A DNA stretch of 7,176 nucleotides from Patescibacteria group bacterium (lineage in GTDB: Bacteria; Patescibacteriota; Patescibacteriia; Patescibacteriales; JAHJJO01), in assembly GCA_018822835.1 (NCBI GenBank), contig JAHJJO010000117.1, positions 1-7,176 of the forward strand, read 5' to 3'. The notes under the pieces were generated by a model, which did no database searches, was not told where the DNA came from, and worked only from the letters and a program-made list of their open reading frames with translations. Numbering within the stretch: the first letter of the stretch is position 1; every line of letters begins with the position of its first letter. Below, in pieces: positions 1 through 5,651 of this stretch. The position numbers and the translations under genes were made by a program.

Positions 1-1131
1 AACTGCTTTTCTAATTTTATTGCCAACTGTTTCGTCATGATCATCAACTTCAACTCTAATTTCATGTTCATTAAATTCTTGAGCTAATTTTTTGCAATAC
101 TCAATATGTTTTTCACCAACAGAAATTATTTTTACTTGAACCGGCGACAACCAAACAGGGAATGCTCCAGCGTAATGTTCAATTAATAAACCAATAAAAC
201 GTTCAAAAGATCCGAATAACACTCTGTGCAACATATACGGTCTTTGTTTTTCGCCATTTTTATCAGTGTATGTCATGTCAAATTTTTCAGGAAGATTAAA
301 ATCATATTGAAGAGTAGAACACTGCCACTCTCTGCCAAGACAATCCTTTACCTTAAAGTCTAATTTGGGACCATAAAATATAGCGCCGCCAATATCTTTT
401 TTAATATCTAATTTTTTCTTTTTAGCAGCTTTTTCTAAAACTTTTTCTGTTAATTCCCAATCTTTGTTTGAACCAATGTATTTATTGCATTTTTCATCTC
501 TAACAGAAAGATAAACTTTATAATCATTAAATCCAAATGATTTGAAAATAAAAATTATAAAATCAAGAACTTTATTAAGCTCTTCTTCGGTTTGCTCTGG
601 AGTGCAAATTATATGCGCGTCGTCCTGAGTAAAACCGCGAACTCTTGTTAAGCCAGACAATTCTCCTGATTTTTCATAACGATAAACTGTTCCGCATTCA
701 GCCCATCTAATCGGCAGATCGCGATAGCTTCTTGGCTTTGATCTGTAAAGCATAATATGAAAAGGGCAATTCATTGGCTTTAATAAATATTCTTCTTTAA
801 TTTTCGGTTTTTTGCCTTGCTGGGCATCTTCTAAACTTTGTCCAATTTCTAATGGCGGATACATGCTTTCATTGTAAAATCCCCAATGCCCTGAAGTTTC
901 CCATAATTTTCTACTGCCAATATGTGGTGTGCGAACCAATTCATACCCTGCTTTTTGATGTTCTTTGTACCAAAAATCTTCCATGATACGCCAAAGCGCT
1001 GTTCCTTTTGGCTGCCACAAAACTAATCCTTGTCCGACTGTCTGATCTATTAAAAATAATTCCTGTTCTTTTCCAATTTTTCTATGGTCTCTTTTTTCAG
1101 CTTCTTCTATTGTTTCTAAATATTTTTCAAT
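1..1131 (-). CDS. thrS: Threonyl-tRNA synthetase, catalytic and anticodon-binding part (partial, frameshifted from its N-terminus)
   Basis: ThrS charges tRNA-Thr with threonine in the cytoplasm. This frame is open for 377 codons and runs off the window start, so the C-terminus is missing. It reads into the class II core: WQPKGTALWR, then KPMNCPFHI (zinc-ligand Cys), motif 2 in RWAECGTVYRYEKSGELSG, TRVRGFTQDDAH (zinc-ligand His), and motif 3 in HRVLFGSFERFIGLL (third zinc ligand His). The anticodon-binding domain begins at FPVWLSPVQVKII. The frame has no start codon of its own at a sensible place. It directly continues the protein encoded at 1116-1655 in the -1 frame: adding one T to the T5 run at 1123-1127 restores ELKKYLETIEEAEKRDHRK, the expected family junction. 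I therefore read it as the 3' part of one thrS gene. All recognisable catalytic residues are intact, which argues against an old pseudogene. Confidence 0.93.
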   Translation of the reverse strand, partial: MEKYLETIEEAEKRDHRKIGKEQELFLIDQTVGQGLVLWQPKGTALWRIMEDFWYKEHQKAGYELVRTPHIGSRKLWETSGHWGFYNESMYPPLEIGQSLEDAQQGKKPKIKEEYLLKPMNCPFHIMLYRSKPRSYRDLPIRWAECGTVYRYEKSGELSGLTRVRGFTQDDAHIICTPEQTEEELNKVLDFIIFIFKSFGFNDYKVYLSVRDEKCNKYIGSNKDWELTEKVLEKAAKKKKLDIKKDIGGAIFYGPKLDFKVKDCLGREWQCSTLQYDFNLPEKFDMTYTDKNGEKQRPYMLHRVLFGSFERFIGLLIEHYAGAFPVWLSPVQVKIISVGEKHIEYCKKLAQEFNEHEIRVEVDDHDETVGNKIRKAV

Positions 1132-1655
1132 TCTTGCTTAGTTTCAAATGCAACTCCGTAAATTCTTGTTAGCATTTTATTTTTTTCATCACCCCTCCAG
1201 TATGCTCCAGCAAGTTTATTTAACTTAAATCCATCTTTATTTAATTTGCCGGCTGACTCAATATGAGGTCCTCGGCATAAATCTTCAAATCTTCCTAATT
1301 TATAATAGTTTACTTTTTTTTCACCTTCTTTTTTTAATTTTTCTAATAAATCAACTTTATAAAGTTGTCCTTCTTTTTTTTCTTTTTCAATTGCTTGACT
1401 AACATTTATCTCAGTTTTTTCAAATTTTAAATCCTGCTTGATTAAATGCTTTATTTTTTTCTCAATTTTTCTTAAATCATCCTCCACTACTTTTTTATTG
1501 CCAAAATCAAAATCATAATAAAAACCATTATCAATCGCGGGACCTATTGCGAATTTTACATTTGGCCACAACTCTTTCACTGCCAAAGCCATAACATGCG
1601 CCAATGAATGCCGCTTAATGTCTATTTGAATATTTTTACTATTGACTTTTTTCAT
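1116..1655 (-). CDS. thrS: Threonyl-tRNA synthetase, N-terminal editing domain (ends at a frameshift)
   Basis: This 179-residue product is the N-terminal part of ThrS. The editing (second additional) domain, which hydrolyses mischarged Ser-tRNA-Thr, shows its residues: H16 and H20 in RHSLAHVMA, and C127 and H131 in DLCRGPHIES. AYWRGDEKNKMLTRIYGVAF near the end is the usual linker into the catalytic domain. The protein starts almost at the editing domain, so the TGS domain of longer ThrS proteins is absent. The ATG at 1653-1655 is the only plausible start and has no SD upstream. The frame stops at 1116-1118, immediately after a T5 run (1123-1127). One extra T there would join it to the catalytic frame (1-1131), and the two open frames overlap. 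Homopolymer sequencing error, a real mutation and programmed slippage are all possible; an error or strain variant seems likeliest because thrS is normally essential. Confidence 0.93.
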   Translation of the reverse strand: MKKVNSKNIQIDIKRHSLAHVMALAVKELWPNVKFAIGPAIDNGFYYDFDFGNKKVVEDDLRKIEKKIKHLIKQDLKFEKTEINVSQAIEKEKKEGQLYKVDLLEKLKKEGEKKVNYYKLGRFEDLCRGPHIESAGKLNKDGFKLNKLAGAYWRGDEKNKMLTRIYGVAFETKQELKNI

Positions 1656-1704
1656 GGATATGCTTTTCTCAAAAAAAAGGAGGGAAAAGAAAATTTAATC
1701 ATGT

Positions 1705-1783
1705 GGGTCCGTAGCTTAGGTGGTCAGAGCGCTTTCTCTACAAAAAAGAGGTCGCGAGGTTCAATTCCTTGCCGGTCCTACCA
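1705..1783 (+). tRNA. tRNA-like gene, aberrant (anticodon reads TAC, Val, if folded canonically)
   Basis: The 79-nt sequence folds as a cloverleaf with an encoded CCA end. The acceptor stem GGGTCCG/CGGTCCT has a G-T end pair and a T-T mismatch at 4-69. The D arm is GCTT/GAGC with GG in its loop. The anticodon stem CTTTC/AAAAG ends in a C-A mismatch around loop TCTACAA. The variable loop is AGGTC and the T loop is TTCAATT. The discriminator is A. Oddities: the T stem has six pairs (GCGAGG/CCTTGC), giving 13 acceptor-plus-T pairs, and position 33 is C instead of the nearly invariant T. Position 34-36 gives TAC (valine), but shifting by one base to keep T33 gives CTA, with a poorer stem, so identity is unsure. 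It is transcribed divergently from thrS. It may be a degenerate tRNA, a divergent working one, or carry sequencing errors. Confidence 0.7.
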
Positions 1784-1851
1784 ATACGATAAGCTTACTT
1801 CTGCGATATTAAATAATATATACGTACAAATTGGTTTGTCGTATTTTTTTT
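1783..1851 (+). terminator. Possible intrinsic terminator of the tRNA gene
   Basis: The sequence AATACGATAA (1783-1792) pairs with TTGTCGTATT (1836-1845), ten pairs with one G-T, followed by a T run to 1851 on the plus strand. It lies between the plus-strand tRNA and the convergent rpmF, where a terminator is expected. The loop of about 43 nt is long and AT-rich, so the call is tentative. Confidence 0.35.
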
Positions 1852-1866
1852 ACTTAAATTTTCATA

Positions 1867-2067
1867 TTATTTTTTACTTATTTTATCTTTTGTCTTGCGT
1901 ATTTTATGTTCCACGCCCTTGTATGTTTCGCAAGACAAGCAAAGCTGATGAGGTTTAACAGCTTTATCGCATTTTTTACATTTTGTCAGCGTGACTTTTT
2001 TTAAAGCATGATGGCTTCTTCTTTGCCCAACTGAACTTTTTGTTCTTTTCTTTTTTGGTACAGACAT
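1867..2067 (-). CDS. rpmF: 50S ribosomal protein L32
   Basis: This 66-residue protein is bL32 of the large ribosomal subunit. It opens with the family signature MSVPKKKRTKSSVGQRRSHH and carries a four-cysteine zinc ribbon, CKKC (C30, C33) and CLSC (C43, C46), then a lysine-rich tail. The frame is open further upstream to 2109, but those 14 codons only translate a 14-bp tandem repeat. The ATG at 2065-2067 matches the conserved bL32 N-terminus and is the right start. No SD is visible before it. It follows the ftsL-like gene on the same strand, separated by AT-rich repeats, so co-transcription is possible but not shown. In many bacteria rpmF lies beside plsX or fatty-acid genes; neither is here. 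Confidence 0.95.
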   Translation of the reverse strand: MSVPKKKRTKSSVGQRRSHHALKKVTLTKCKKCDKAVKPHQLCLSCETYKGVEHKIRKTKDKISKK

Positions 2068-2074
2068 ATCGTTG

Positions 2075-2099
2075 AACGCATAGCGCGTAACGCATAGCG
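2075..2099. repeat. 14-bp tandem repeat, two copies, upstream of rpmF
   Basis: AACGCATAGCG occurs at 2075-2085 and again at 2089-2099, with period 14. It lies within 10-35 bases of the rpmF start and is much richer in GC than its surroundings. It accounts for the spurious upstream extension of the rpmF frame. Confidence 0.8.
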
Positions 2100-2150
2100 T
2101 AAAATACAAAATAAAAATTAGAAAATTTTTTAATTTAAATTCGTAATTAA

Positions 2151-2192
2151 TAATTGTTAATTGTTAATTGTTAATTGTTAATTGTTAATTGT
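2151..2192. repeat. Heptamer tandem array (TAATTGT x6) overlapping the ftsL-like stop codon
   Basis: Six perfect tandem copies of TAATTGT run from 2151 to 2192. The array covers the stop codon (2185-2187) and last residues of the ftsL-like gene. On the minus strand the unit is ACAATTA; the same motif appears inside rsmH (3379-3420). No spacer structure is present, so it is not a CRISPR array. Confidence 0.9.
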
Positions 2193-2499
2193 TTACGGCT
2201 ATTTCGTTCATAATAATAATATAATTCACTTCATCCCCAACCGCTACCATATTCAAATCTTTAGCGCGCTGGCTTAAATTATTATAAGATTTAAGGGATG
2301 TTGATTTAGAATTAATATCTTTATTTTCATTTATTAATCTAGTTACATTTTTTTGCAGACTCATTAATTGAAACCCTTTTACTGTTAAATCATTAATAAT
2401 AGTTAGATAATAAATACCAATTGCCACTATAACAAGGAATAAAAAAATATTCAAGGTCTTGACTGTTAATAATTTATTTTTGTGTTTTAGAAATTTCAT
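2185..2499 (-). CDS. ftsL: FtsL/DivIC-like small division protein
   Basis: This 104-residue protein has a short basic N-terminus (MKFLKHKNK), one membrane segment at about residues 16-36 (LNIFLFLVIVAIGIYYL), then a polar, likely coiled-coil stretch (about 45-80) with QKNVTRLINENKDIN. This is the bitopic inside-out layout of FtsL/DivIC divisome proteins, which sit in the septal membrane and help activate septal peptidoglycan synthesis. Sequence identity in this family is too low to prove the call by eye; the position directly after rsmH is the main support, because ftsL follows rsmH in the standard division cluster. ftsI, the usual next gene, is absent, and rpmF follows instead. The stop codon lies in the heptamer repeat array, so the terminal residues (IAVNN) are repeat-encoded. 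It starts with ATG at 2497-2499, without an SD. Confidence 0.72.
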   Translation of the reverse strand: MKFLKHKNKLLTVKTLNIFLFLVIVAIGIYYLTIINDLTVKGFQLMSLQKNVTRLINENKDINSKSTSLKSYNNLSQRAKDLNMVAVGDEVNYIIIMNEIAVNN

Positions 2500-2502
2500 A
2501 AA

Positions 2503-2609
2503 TTAGTTGAAAGTTTATAAAGTTATAAAGTTGAAAGTTTTTGAATTAAATTAGAAATTAATTTTGTTATTTCACTTTTAACTTTATAACTTTTGACTTT
2601 ATGAACTAA
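2503..2609. repeat. Imperfect inverted repeat of AACTTTATAA-type units between rsmH and the ftsL-like gene
   Basis: The left side (about 2503-2537) repeats AGTTGAAAGT and TATAAAGT units. The right side (about 2573-2609) carries their complements (ACTTTATAAC, GACTTTATGAACTAA), so the gap could form a long imperfect hairpin. The rsmH stop codon (2599-2601) lies within the right arm. Related units lie at 3591-3620 and 3796-3863. Confidence 0.6.
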
Positions 2610-3594
2610 GCTCTGCTACCCTCATCTTAGCGCTTCTGGCTCGTGGATTTTTAAGCACTTCTTCTGCGCTAGGCCTGACTACTTTCTTTGTTATAATTTT
2701 TAATTTTATTTGGTGATCGCATCTGCAAATTGGAATTTCTGACGGGCAAATGCATTCTTTGCTTTCTTGTTTAAAAAATTGTTTTACAATTCTATCTTCT
2801 AAACTGTGGAAAGAAATAACGACTATTCTGCCACCTGGTTGTAATAATTCTAACGCTTGCGGTAATGCTATTTTTAAATTTTCCAATTCATTATTGCTCG
2901 CTATTCTTAATGCCTGAAAAGTGCGCGTGGCTGGATGAATTCTATAATGTTCATAATTTTTAGGAACAGCATTTTTTATTATTTCAACTAATTGCCCTGT
3001 TGTCTTTATTGGCTTTAATTTGCGAAACTTCACAATTTCACGAGCAATGCTTTTCGCGCATCTTTCTTCTCCATATTCTTTAATGATTTTAATTAACTCA
3101 CTTTCACGCCATTGGTTTATAATTTTTTCCACTGTTATTTTCTGATTCATTCCTAATTCTTGATTCCTGATTCCTAATTCCTGATTCATAATTTCTGATT
3201 CATAATTCATGTCTAGCGGAGCATCAGATTTAAAGGAGAATCCCCTGCTCTTATCATCAAGCTGAGCTGATGATAACCCAAGGTCAAATACAATACCTGA
3301 AAATTTTTGATTCTTTACAAAATATTTTACGACAATTTCTTTTAAATTTTTAAAATTATTATTAACCAAAACTACATTCTTTAATTCGTAATTGTTAATT
3401 GTTAATTGAAAATTGTTTATCGCCGTTTCATCCAAGTCAATTGCCAACACTCTGCCACTTTCTTTTATCCGTTCAGCAATGACCATCGTATATCCTCCTC
3501 CTCCCAAAGTGCAATCAATGAAATATTGCCCTGGCTTAGGATCTAAATATTCTAAAATTTCTTTTAGCATTACAGGGATGTGCGTGTAGTTCAT
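2599..3594 (-). CDS. rsmH: 16S rRNA (cytosine-1402-N4)-methyltransferase
   Basis: RsmH (MraW) uses S-adenosylmethionine to methylate N4 of C1402 in the decoding centre of 16S rRNA. Family motifs in order: HIPVMLKE (5-12), the SAM loop DCTLGGGGYT (27-36), AIDLDE (51-56), FDLGLSSAQLDDKSRGFSF (103-121), HPATRTFQALRI (220-231), GGRIVVISFHSLEDRIVKQFF (254-274) and NPRARSAKMRVAE (316-328). A CICP...CRC cysteine cluster (281-292) is seen in many homologues. At 331 residues it is somewhat long; most of the excess is a low-complexity insert at about 130-151, right after PLDM, made of in-frame DNA micro-repeats. A second repeat-derived stretch is at 59-72. The ATG start (3592-3594) lacks an SD and is itself within an AACTTTATGAAC micro-repeat. 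It precedes the ftsL-like gene, as in division clusters generally. Confidence 0.96.
   Translation of the reverse strand: MNYTHIPVMLKEILEYLDPKPGQYFIDCTLGGGGYTMVIAERIKESGRVLAIDLDETAINNFQLTINNYELKNVVLVNNNFKNLKEIVVKYFVKNQKFSGIVFDLGLSSAQLDDKSRGFSFKSDAPLDMNYESEIMNQELGIRNQELGMNQKITVEKIINQWRESELIKIIKEYGEERCAKSIAREIVKFRKLKPIKTTGQLVEIIKNAVPKNYEHYRIHPATRTFQALRIASNNELENLKIALPQALELLQPGGRIVVISFHSLEDRIVKQFFKQESKECICPSEIPICRCDHQIKLKIITKKVVRPSAEEVLKNPRARSAKMRVAELSS
3142..3207 (-). repeat. In-frame micro-repeat insert in rsmH (GAATTAGGAATCA family)
   Basis: On the minus strand this stretch is built of ATTATGAATCAG (two near copies), then GAATTAGGAATCAGGAATCA-type units ending in another GAATCAG. It encodes residues 130-151 (NYESEIMNQELGIRNQELG and following), which repeat NQELG. 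It lies between PLDM and the next conserved RsmH block, a position where E. coli RsmH has only a short loop. Confidence 0.8.
3379..3420 (-). repeat. CAATTAA micro-repeat inside rsmH
   Basis: The minus strand reads CAATTTTCAATTAACAATTA and then ACAATTACGAATTA, the same units as the intergenic array at 2141-2192, which also ends in TTACGAATT. It encodes INNFQLTINNYEL (residues 59-71), just after the AIDLDE motif. Compared with E. coli RsmH the segment is only about four residues longer, so it mainly replaces sequence instead of adding it. Confidence 0.7.
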
Positions 3595-3675
3595 AAAGTT
3601 GAAAGTAAAAAGTTATAAAGTAATTTAAAAACATTTGAATTTAATTTTATAGACATCGCAAGCAGAAACCGCGCC

Positions 3676-3778
3676 CAAAAAATAATAAACCGTTCAATTG
3701 TCATTCCCGTGCAAACGGGAATCCAGTTTTAATGCTGTTATGACTGGATTCCCGCGTTCGCGGGAATGACAAAAAGGA
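3676..3778. repeat. Palindromic element, copy 1 (inverted relative to copy 2)
   Basis: A 27-bp arm (3700-3726) is repeated inverted at 3744-3770 with four differences, around a 17-nt loop. Each arm contains ATTCCC-N8-GGGAAT (3703-3722 and 3748-3767), itself a small palindrome. About 24 bp outside the left arm (3676-3699, with AATAATAAACCGTTCAATT) are also shared with copy 2 at 5174-5272, in opposite orientation. The ATTCCC-N8-GGGAAT unit has the same pattern as the dRS3 repeat of Neisseria; common origin is not shown. Confidence 0.92.
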
Positions 3779-3795
3779 CGTATTGTAATTCAAGG

Positions 3796-3863
3796 TAACT
3801 TTATAAACTTTCAACTAATTCAACTTTATAACTTTATGAACTTTATGAACTTTTAACTAATTT
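3796..3863. repeat. AACTTTATAA/AACTTTATGAA micro-repeat cluster at the glycosyltransferase 3' end
   Basis: Units such as AACTTTATAAACTTTCAACT, AACTTTATAACTTTATGAA and CTTTATGAAC follow one another. Their complements occur at 3591-3620 on the other side of palindromic copy 1 and at 2503-2609. The glycosyltransferase stop codon (3853-3855) lies inside this cluster. Confidence 0.75.
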
Positions 3864-5022
3864 TGTATTTTTTCAATAAATAACTCCTATTTTTCAAAAA
3901 ACTTTCTGCTTGTTTTTGGAGTAATGCTTCTGACTCTTTATAATCTAAATCCAAACTTTGTTTAATAAACGAAACCACTCTTCCAAAATACAATGATTTC
4001 ATTGCTTCAATTAAATTAGAATTCAAATCAGTCGTGTCAAAAGCATATAATAAATCATAAATAATTTTACTCCATAAATTGCCTGTAATGTCTAATTTTT
4101 GTTGACTGTACATTGTATGAATTTTTTCATAATTTTCTTCTGAAAGAGCTTGCTTTAAAATGTTCTGATTAATTTTAAATTCATAGAGAGCAGTAGCTTT
4201 TATTCCTTTGTAATCAATGCTTAAGTTCTGTGGCGCTTGATATTTTTCTTTACCAAAAACAGTTTCTTTTATAATTTTCTTTTGCTGCCAACCATCTTTA
4301 TTGGCGGACAATTCTTTAAAAAGAGTGCCGACTACTTGAGAAAACATCTGACCAAGTTTTGGAGCGCTTGGTTTATGGATTTTTGCGCCTAAATTTACTT
4401 GGCAAGTTTTAAATTTGCCTAAAATAGCTCCAAGAGTCATAAAAATGTCAACGCCGTAATGTTTGGTTGTTTGATACCATGTTTTATTTATCCAATATTC
4501 CATTAAATTGGAAGAAAAAGAAAAATCTCCGGCAATTGGCTGGCGGATAACCCTATTTAATAAACCATACATTAGCGGATAGCAAAGGTGGTTAGTAATT
4601 GAACCGTCATATTCATGACGGTTATATAATGGCGTAACATAATCGTATCCATTTAAAATTGGCTTGCCTAAAATTGAAATCCATTCCGGAGTAATACTTT
4701 TTAAATCAGCGTCAACAACTATTATTGTTTTGGCCTGTAATTTTTTAGCGGCTTTAAATAGATTATAAAAATTATTTCCTTTTCCTCTGATTCCTTTTGG
4801 CGTTGAAATGTATATTTTAGGAGTTTTGGTTTTAGCTTTTAAAAACTCATCTTTAGTGTTATCAGGAGAGTCATTATCAACATTAATAATCGCGCTTTTT
4901 AATTTCGGGAAATATTTCCTTAAACCAAGATCAATTTGTTTCGCTACAAATTCAATATTATCCGCTTCATTATAAGAAGGGATGCCGACTACAATGTCTA
5001 TTTTTTTGTTTTTAGGATACAT
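3853..5022 (-). CDS. Mannosylglycerate synthase-like glycosyltransferase (GT-A fold)
   Basis: This is a nucleotide-sugar-dependent GT-A glycosyltransferase. Numbered from the upstream ATG at 5049, it shows VGIPSYNEADN (21-31), GKGNNFYN (89-96), the metal-binding DAD (113-115), YNRHEYDGSITN (142-153), QPIAGD (170-175), YGVDIFMT (198-205) and QVNLGAKIH (217-225, probable metal-ligand His). These match, in order, blocks I recall from mannosylglycerate synthase (PGKG, DAD, QPLGGE, DWGID, KAHR) and the related glucosyl-3-phosphoglycerate synthases. The helical C-terminus (about 300-398) also resembles that of mannosylglycerate synthase and fits its roughly 400-residue length. Acceptor and sugar cannot be read from sequence; a compatible solute or an envelope glycan is possible. 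I prefer the ATG at 5020-5022 (MYPKNKK, 389 residues) because the 5049 start lies in a hairpin repeat; no SD is seen at either. It lies between two inverted palindromic elements, interrupting mraZ-rsmH. Confidence 0.8.
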   Translation of the reverse strand: MYPKNKKIDIVVGIPSYNEADNIEFVAKQIDLGLRKYFPKLKSAIINVDNDSPDNTKDEFLKAKTKTPKIYISTPKGIRGKGNNFYNLFKAAKKLQAKTIIVVDADLKSITPEWISILGKPILNGYDYVTPLYNRHEYDGSITNHLCYPLMYGLLNRVIRQPIAGDFSFSSNLMEYWINKTWYQTTKHYGVDIFMTLGAILGKFKTCQVNLGAKIHKPSAPKLGQMFSQVVGTLFKELSANKDGWQQKKIIKETVFGKEKYQAPQNLSIDYKGIKATALYEFKINQNILKQALSEENYEKIHTMYSQQKLDITGNLWSKIIYDLLYAFDTTDLNSNLIEAMKSLYFGRVVSFIKQSLDLDYKESEALLQKQAESFLKNRSYLLKKYKIS

Positions 5023-5043
5023 AAAATAATTTTCAATAATCAA

Positions 5044-5063
5044 TCCCATGTCAAAGCATGGGA
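5044..5063. repeat. Short hairpin over the upstream start of the glycosyltransferase
   Basis: TCCCATG (5044-5050) and CATGGGA (5057-5063) form a perfect 7-bp stem around TCAAAG. The alternative ATG at 5047-5049 falls in the stem. This may be a small leader hairpin or another dispersed palindrome. Confidence 0.55.
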
Positions 5064-5173
5064 CAAGCTTTCAAACAATTTTCAATGATTTAATTTTTTA
5101 ATTTTTCAAACATTACTATTTATTTAAACTTGTTGAGATTTTATTAAAAATAAGTGTTAATTTAGCAGAAATA

Positions 5174-5272
5174 TCCTTTTGTCATTCCCGCGAACGCGGG
5201 AATCCAGTCATAGCATTAAAGCTGGATTCCCGCGTTCGCGGGAATGACAATTGAACGGTTTATTATTTTTTG
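5174..5272. repeat. Palindromic element, copy 2 (inverted relative to copy 1)
   Basis: Arms 5181-5207 and 5222-5248 are perfect 27-bp inverted repeats around a 14-nt loop. Each contains ATTCCC-N8-GGGAAT (5184-5203, 5226-5245). The reverse complement aligns along its length with copy 1 (3676-3778), including the outer AATAATAAACCGTTCAATT flank and the TTTAATGCT loop, with few differences. The better symmetry suggests copy 2 is nearer the ancestral form. With copy 1 it forms a ~100-bp inverted pair around 3779-5173. Confidence 0.94.
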
Positions 5273-5318
5273 AATACAATTTTTGAATGTGGTATCTATT
5301 ATTAATATAATTTTTTAT

Positions 5319-5615
5319 CTAAAACAAATCATTATATAAATCTTTCCAAATTGGATTTTCTTTTTCAATTAATTCTATTTTCCATTTTCTATTCCATTTT
5401 TTTAATTGTTTTTCTCTGTTAATTGCGTTATAAACATATCCAAATGTTTCATAATAAACTAATAAGTGAACTCTGTATTTTTTAGTAAATCCTTCTATTA
5501 TCCCATTTTTATGCTCATCAATTCTTCTTTTTAAACTAGAAGTCATGCCAACATATAAAGTGCCATTCCTTTGGCTTGCTAAAATATAAACATAAAAATA
5601 TTTTTTTAACTTCAT
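5319..5615 (-). CDS. GIY-YIG domain endonuclease-like protein (single-domain)
   Basis: This 98-residue protein is a stand-alone GIY-YIG domain. The GIY half appears as FYVYIL (7-12) and the YIG half as TLYVGMT (19-25), followed by SSLKRRIDEHKNG (26-38) with the catalytic-type Arg, then FTKKYRVHLLVYYE (43-56) and AINREKQLKKWNRKWK (64-79), where E68 is the likely metal-binding Glu. The domain cleaves DNA in UvrC, homing endonucleases and some restriction enzymes; the role of these small family members is mostly unknown. It starts at ATG 5613-5615 with no SD. It lies between mraZ and palindromic copy 2, 46 bases outside the repeat-bounded cassette. A role in moving or cutting the repeats is conceivable but only inferred from position. 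Confidence 0.9.
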   Translation of the reverse strand: MKLKKYFYVYILASQRNGTLYVGMTSSLKRRIDEHKNGIIEGFTKKYRVHLLVYYETFGYVYNAINREKQLKKWNRKWKIELIEKENPIWKDLYNDLF

Positions 5616-5651
5616 TGTTATTTTCGTTTGAAAATTTGCTTTTGTTTAAAA

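Noticed and set aside
1116..1137. Classical -1 programmed frameshift heptamer in thrS
   Set aside because: The site reads GAAAAAT, which does not fit X-XXY-YYZ, and the A5 run is short for transcriptional slippage. I keep slippage only as a minor option.
1671..1703. SD-like AAGGAGGG followed by ATG on the plus strand
   Set aside because: The ATG is the base just before the tRNA and too far from the SD-like run; the frame reads through the tRNA gene. No gene is supported.
1641..1705. tRNA promoter at TTGACT (1643-1648)
   Set aside because: No acceptable -10 hexamer lies 16-18 bases downstream, so I do not annotate it.
1705..1783. tRNA-Sec because of 13 acceptor-plus-T-stem pairs
   Set aside because: There is no long variable arm and no TCA anticodon, and the D stem is the normal four pairs.
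1608..1958. Plus-strand open frame of 116 codons
   Set aside because: It runs through the tRNA-like gene and its AT-rich flank, overlaps the thrS start and rpmF end, and has no protein-like composition.
2068..2109. Longer rpmF start adding 14 residues
   Set aside because: The added residues come from a tandem DNA repeat, and the conserved bL32 N-terminus begins at the ATG at 2065-2067.
2141..2194. CRISPR-like array
   Set aside because: The heptamers are directly adjacent with no spacers and no Cas genes are nearby; it is a simple tandem repeat.
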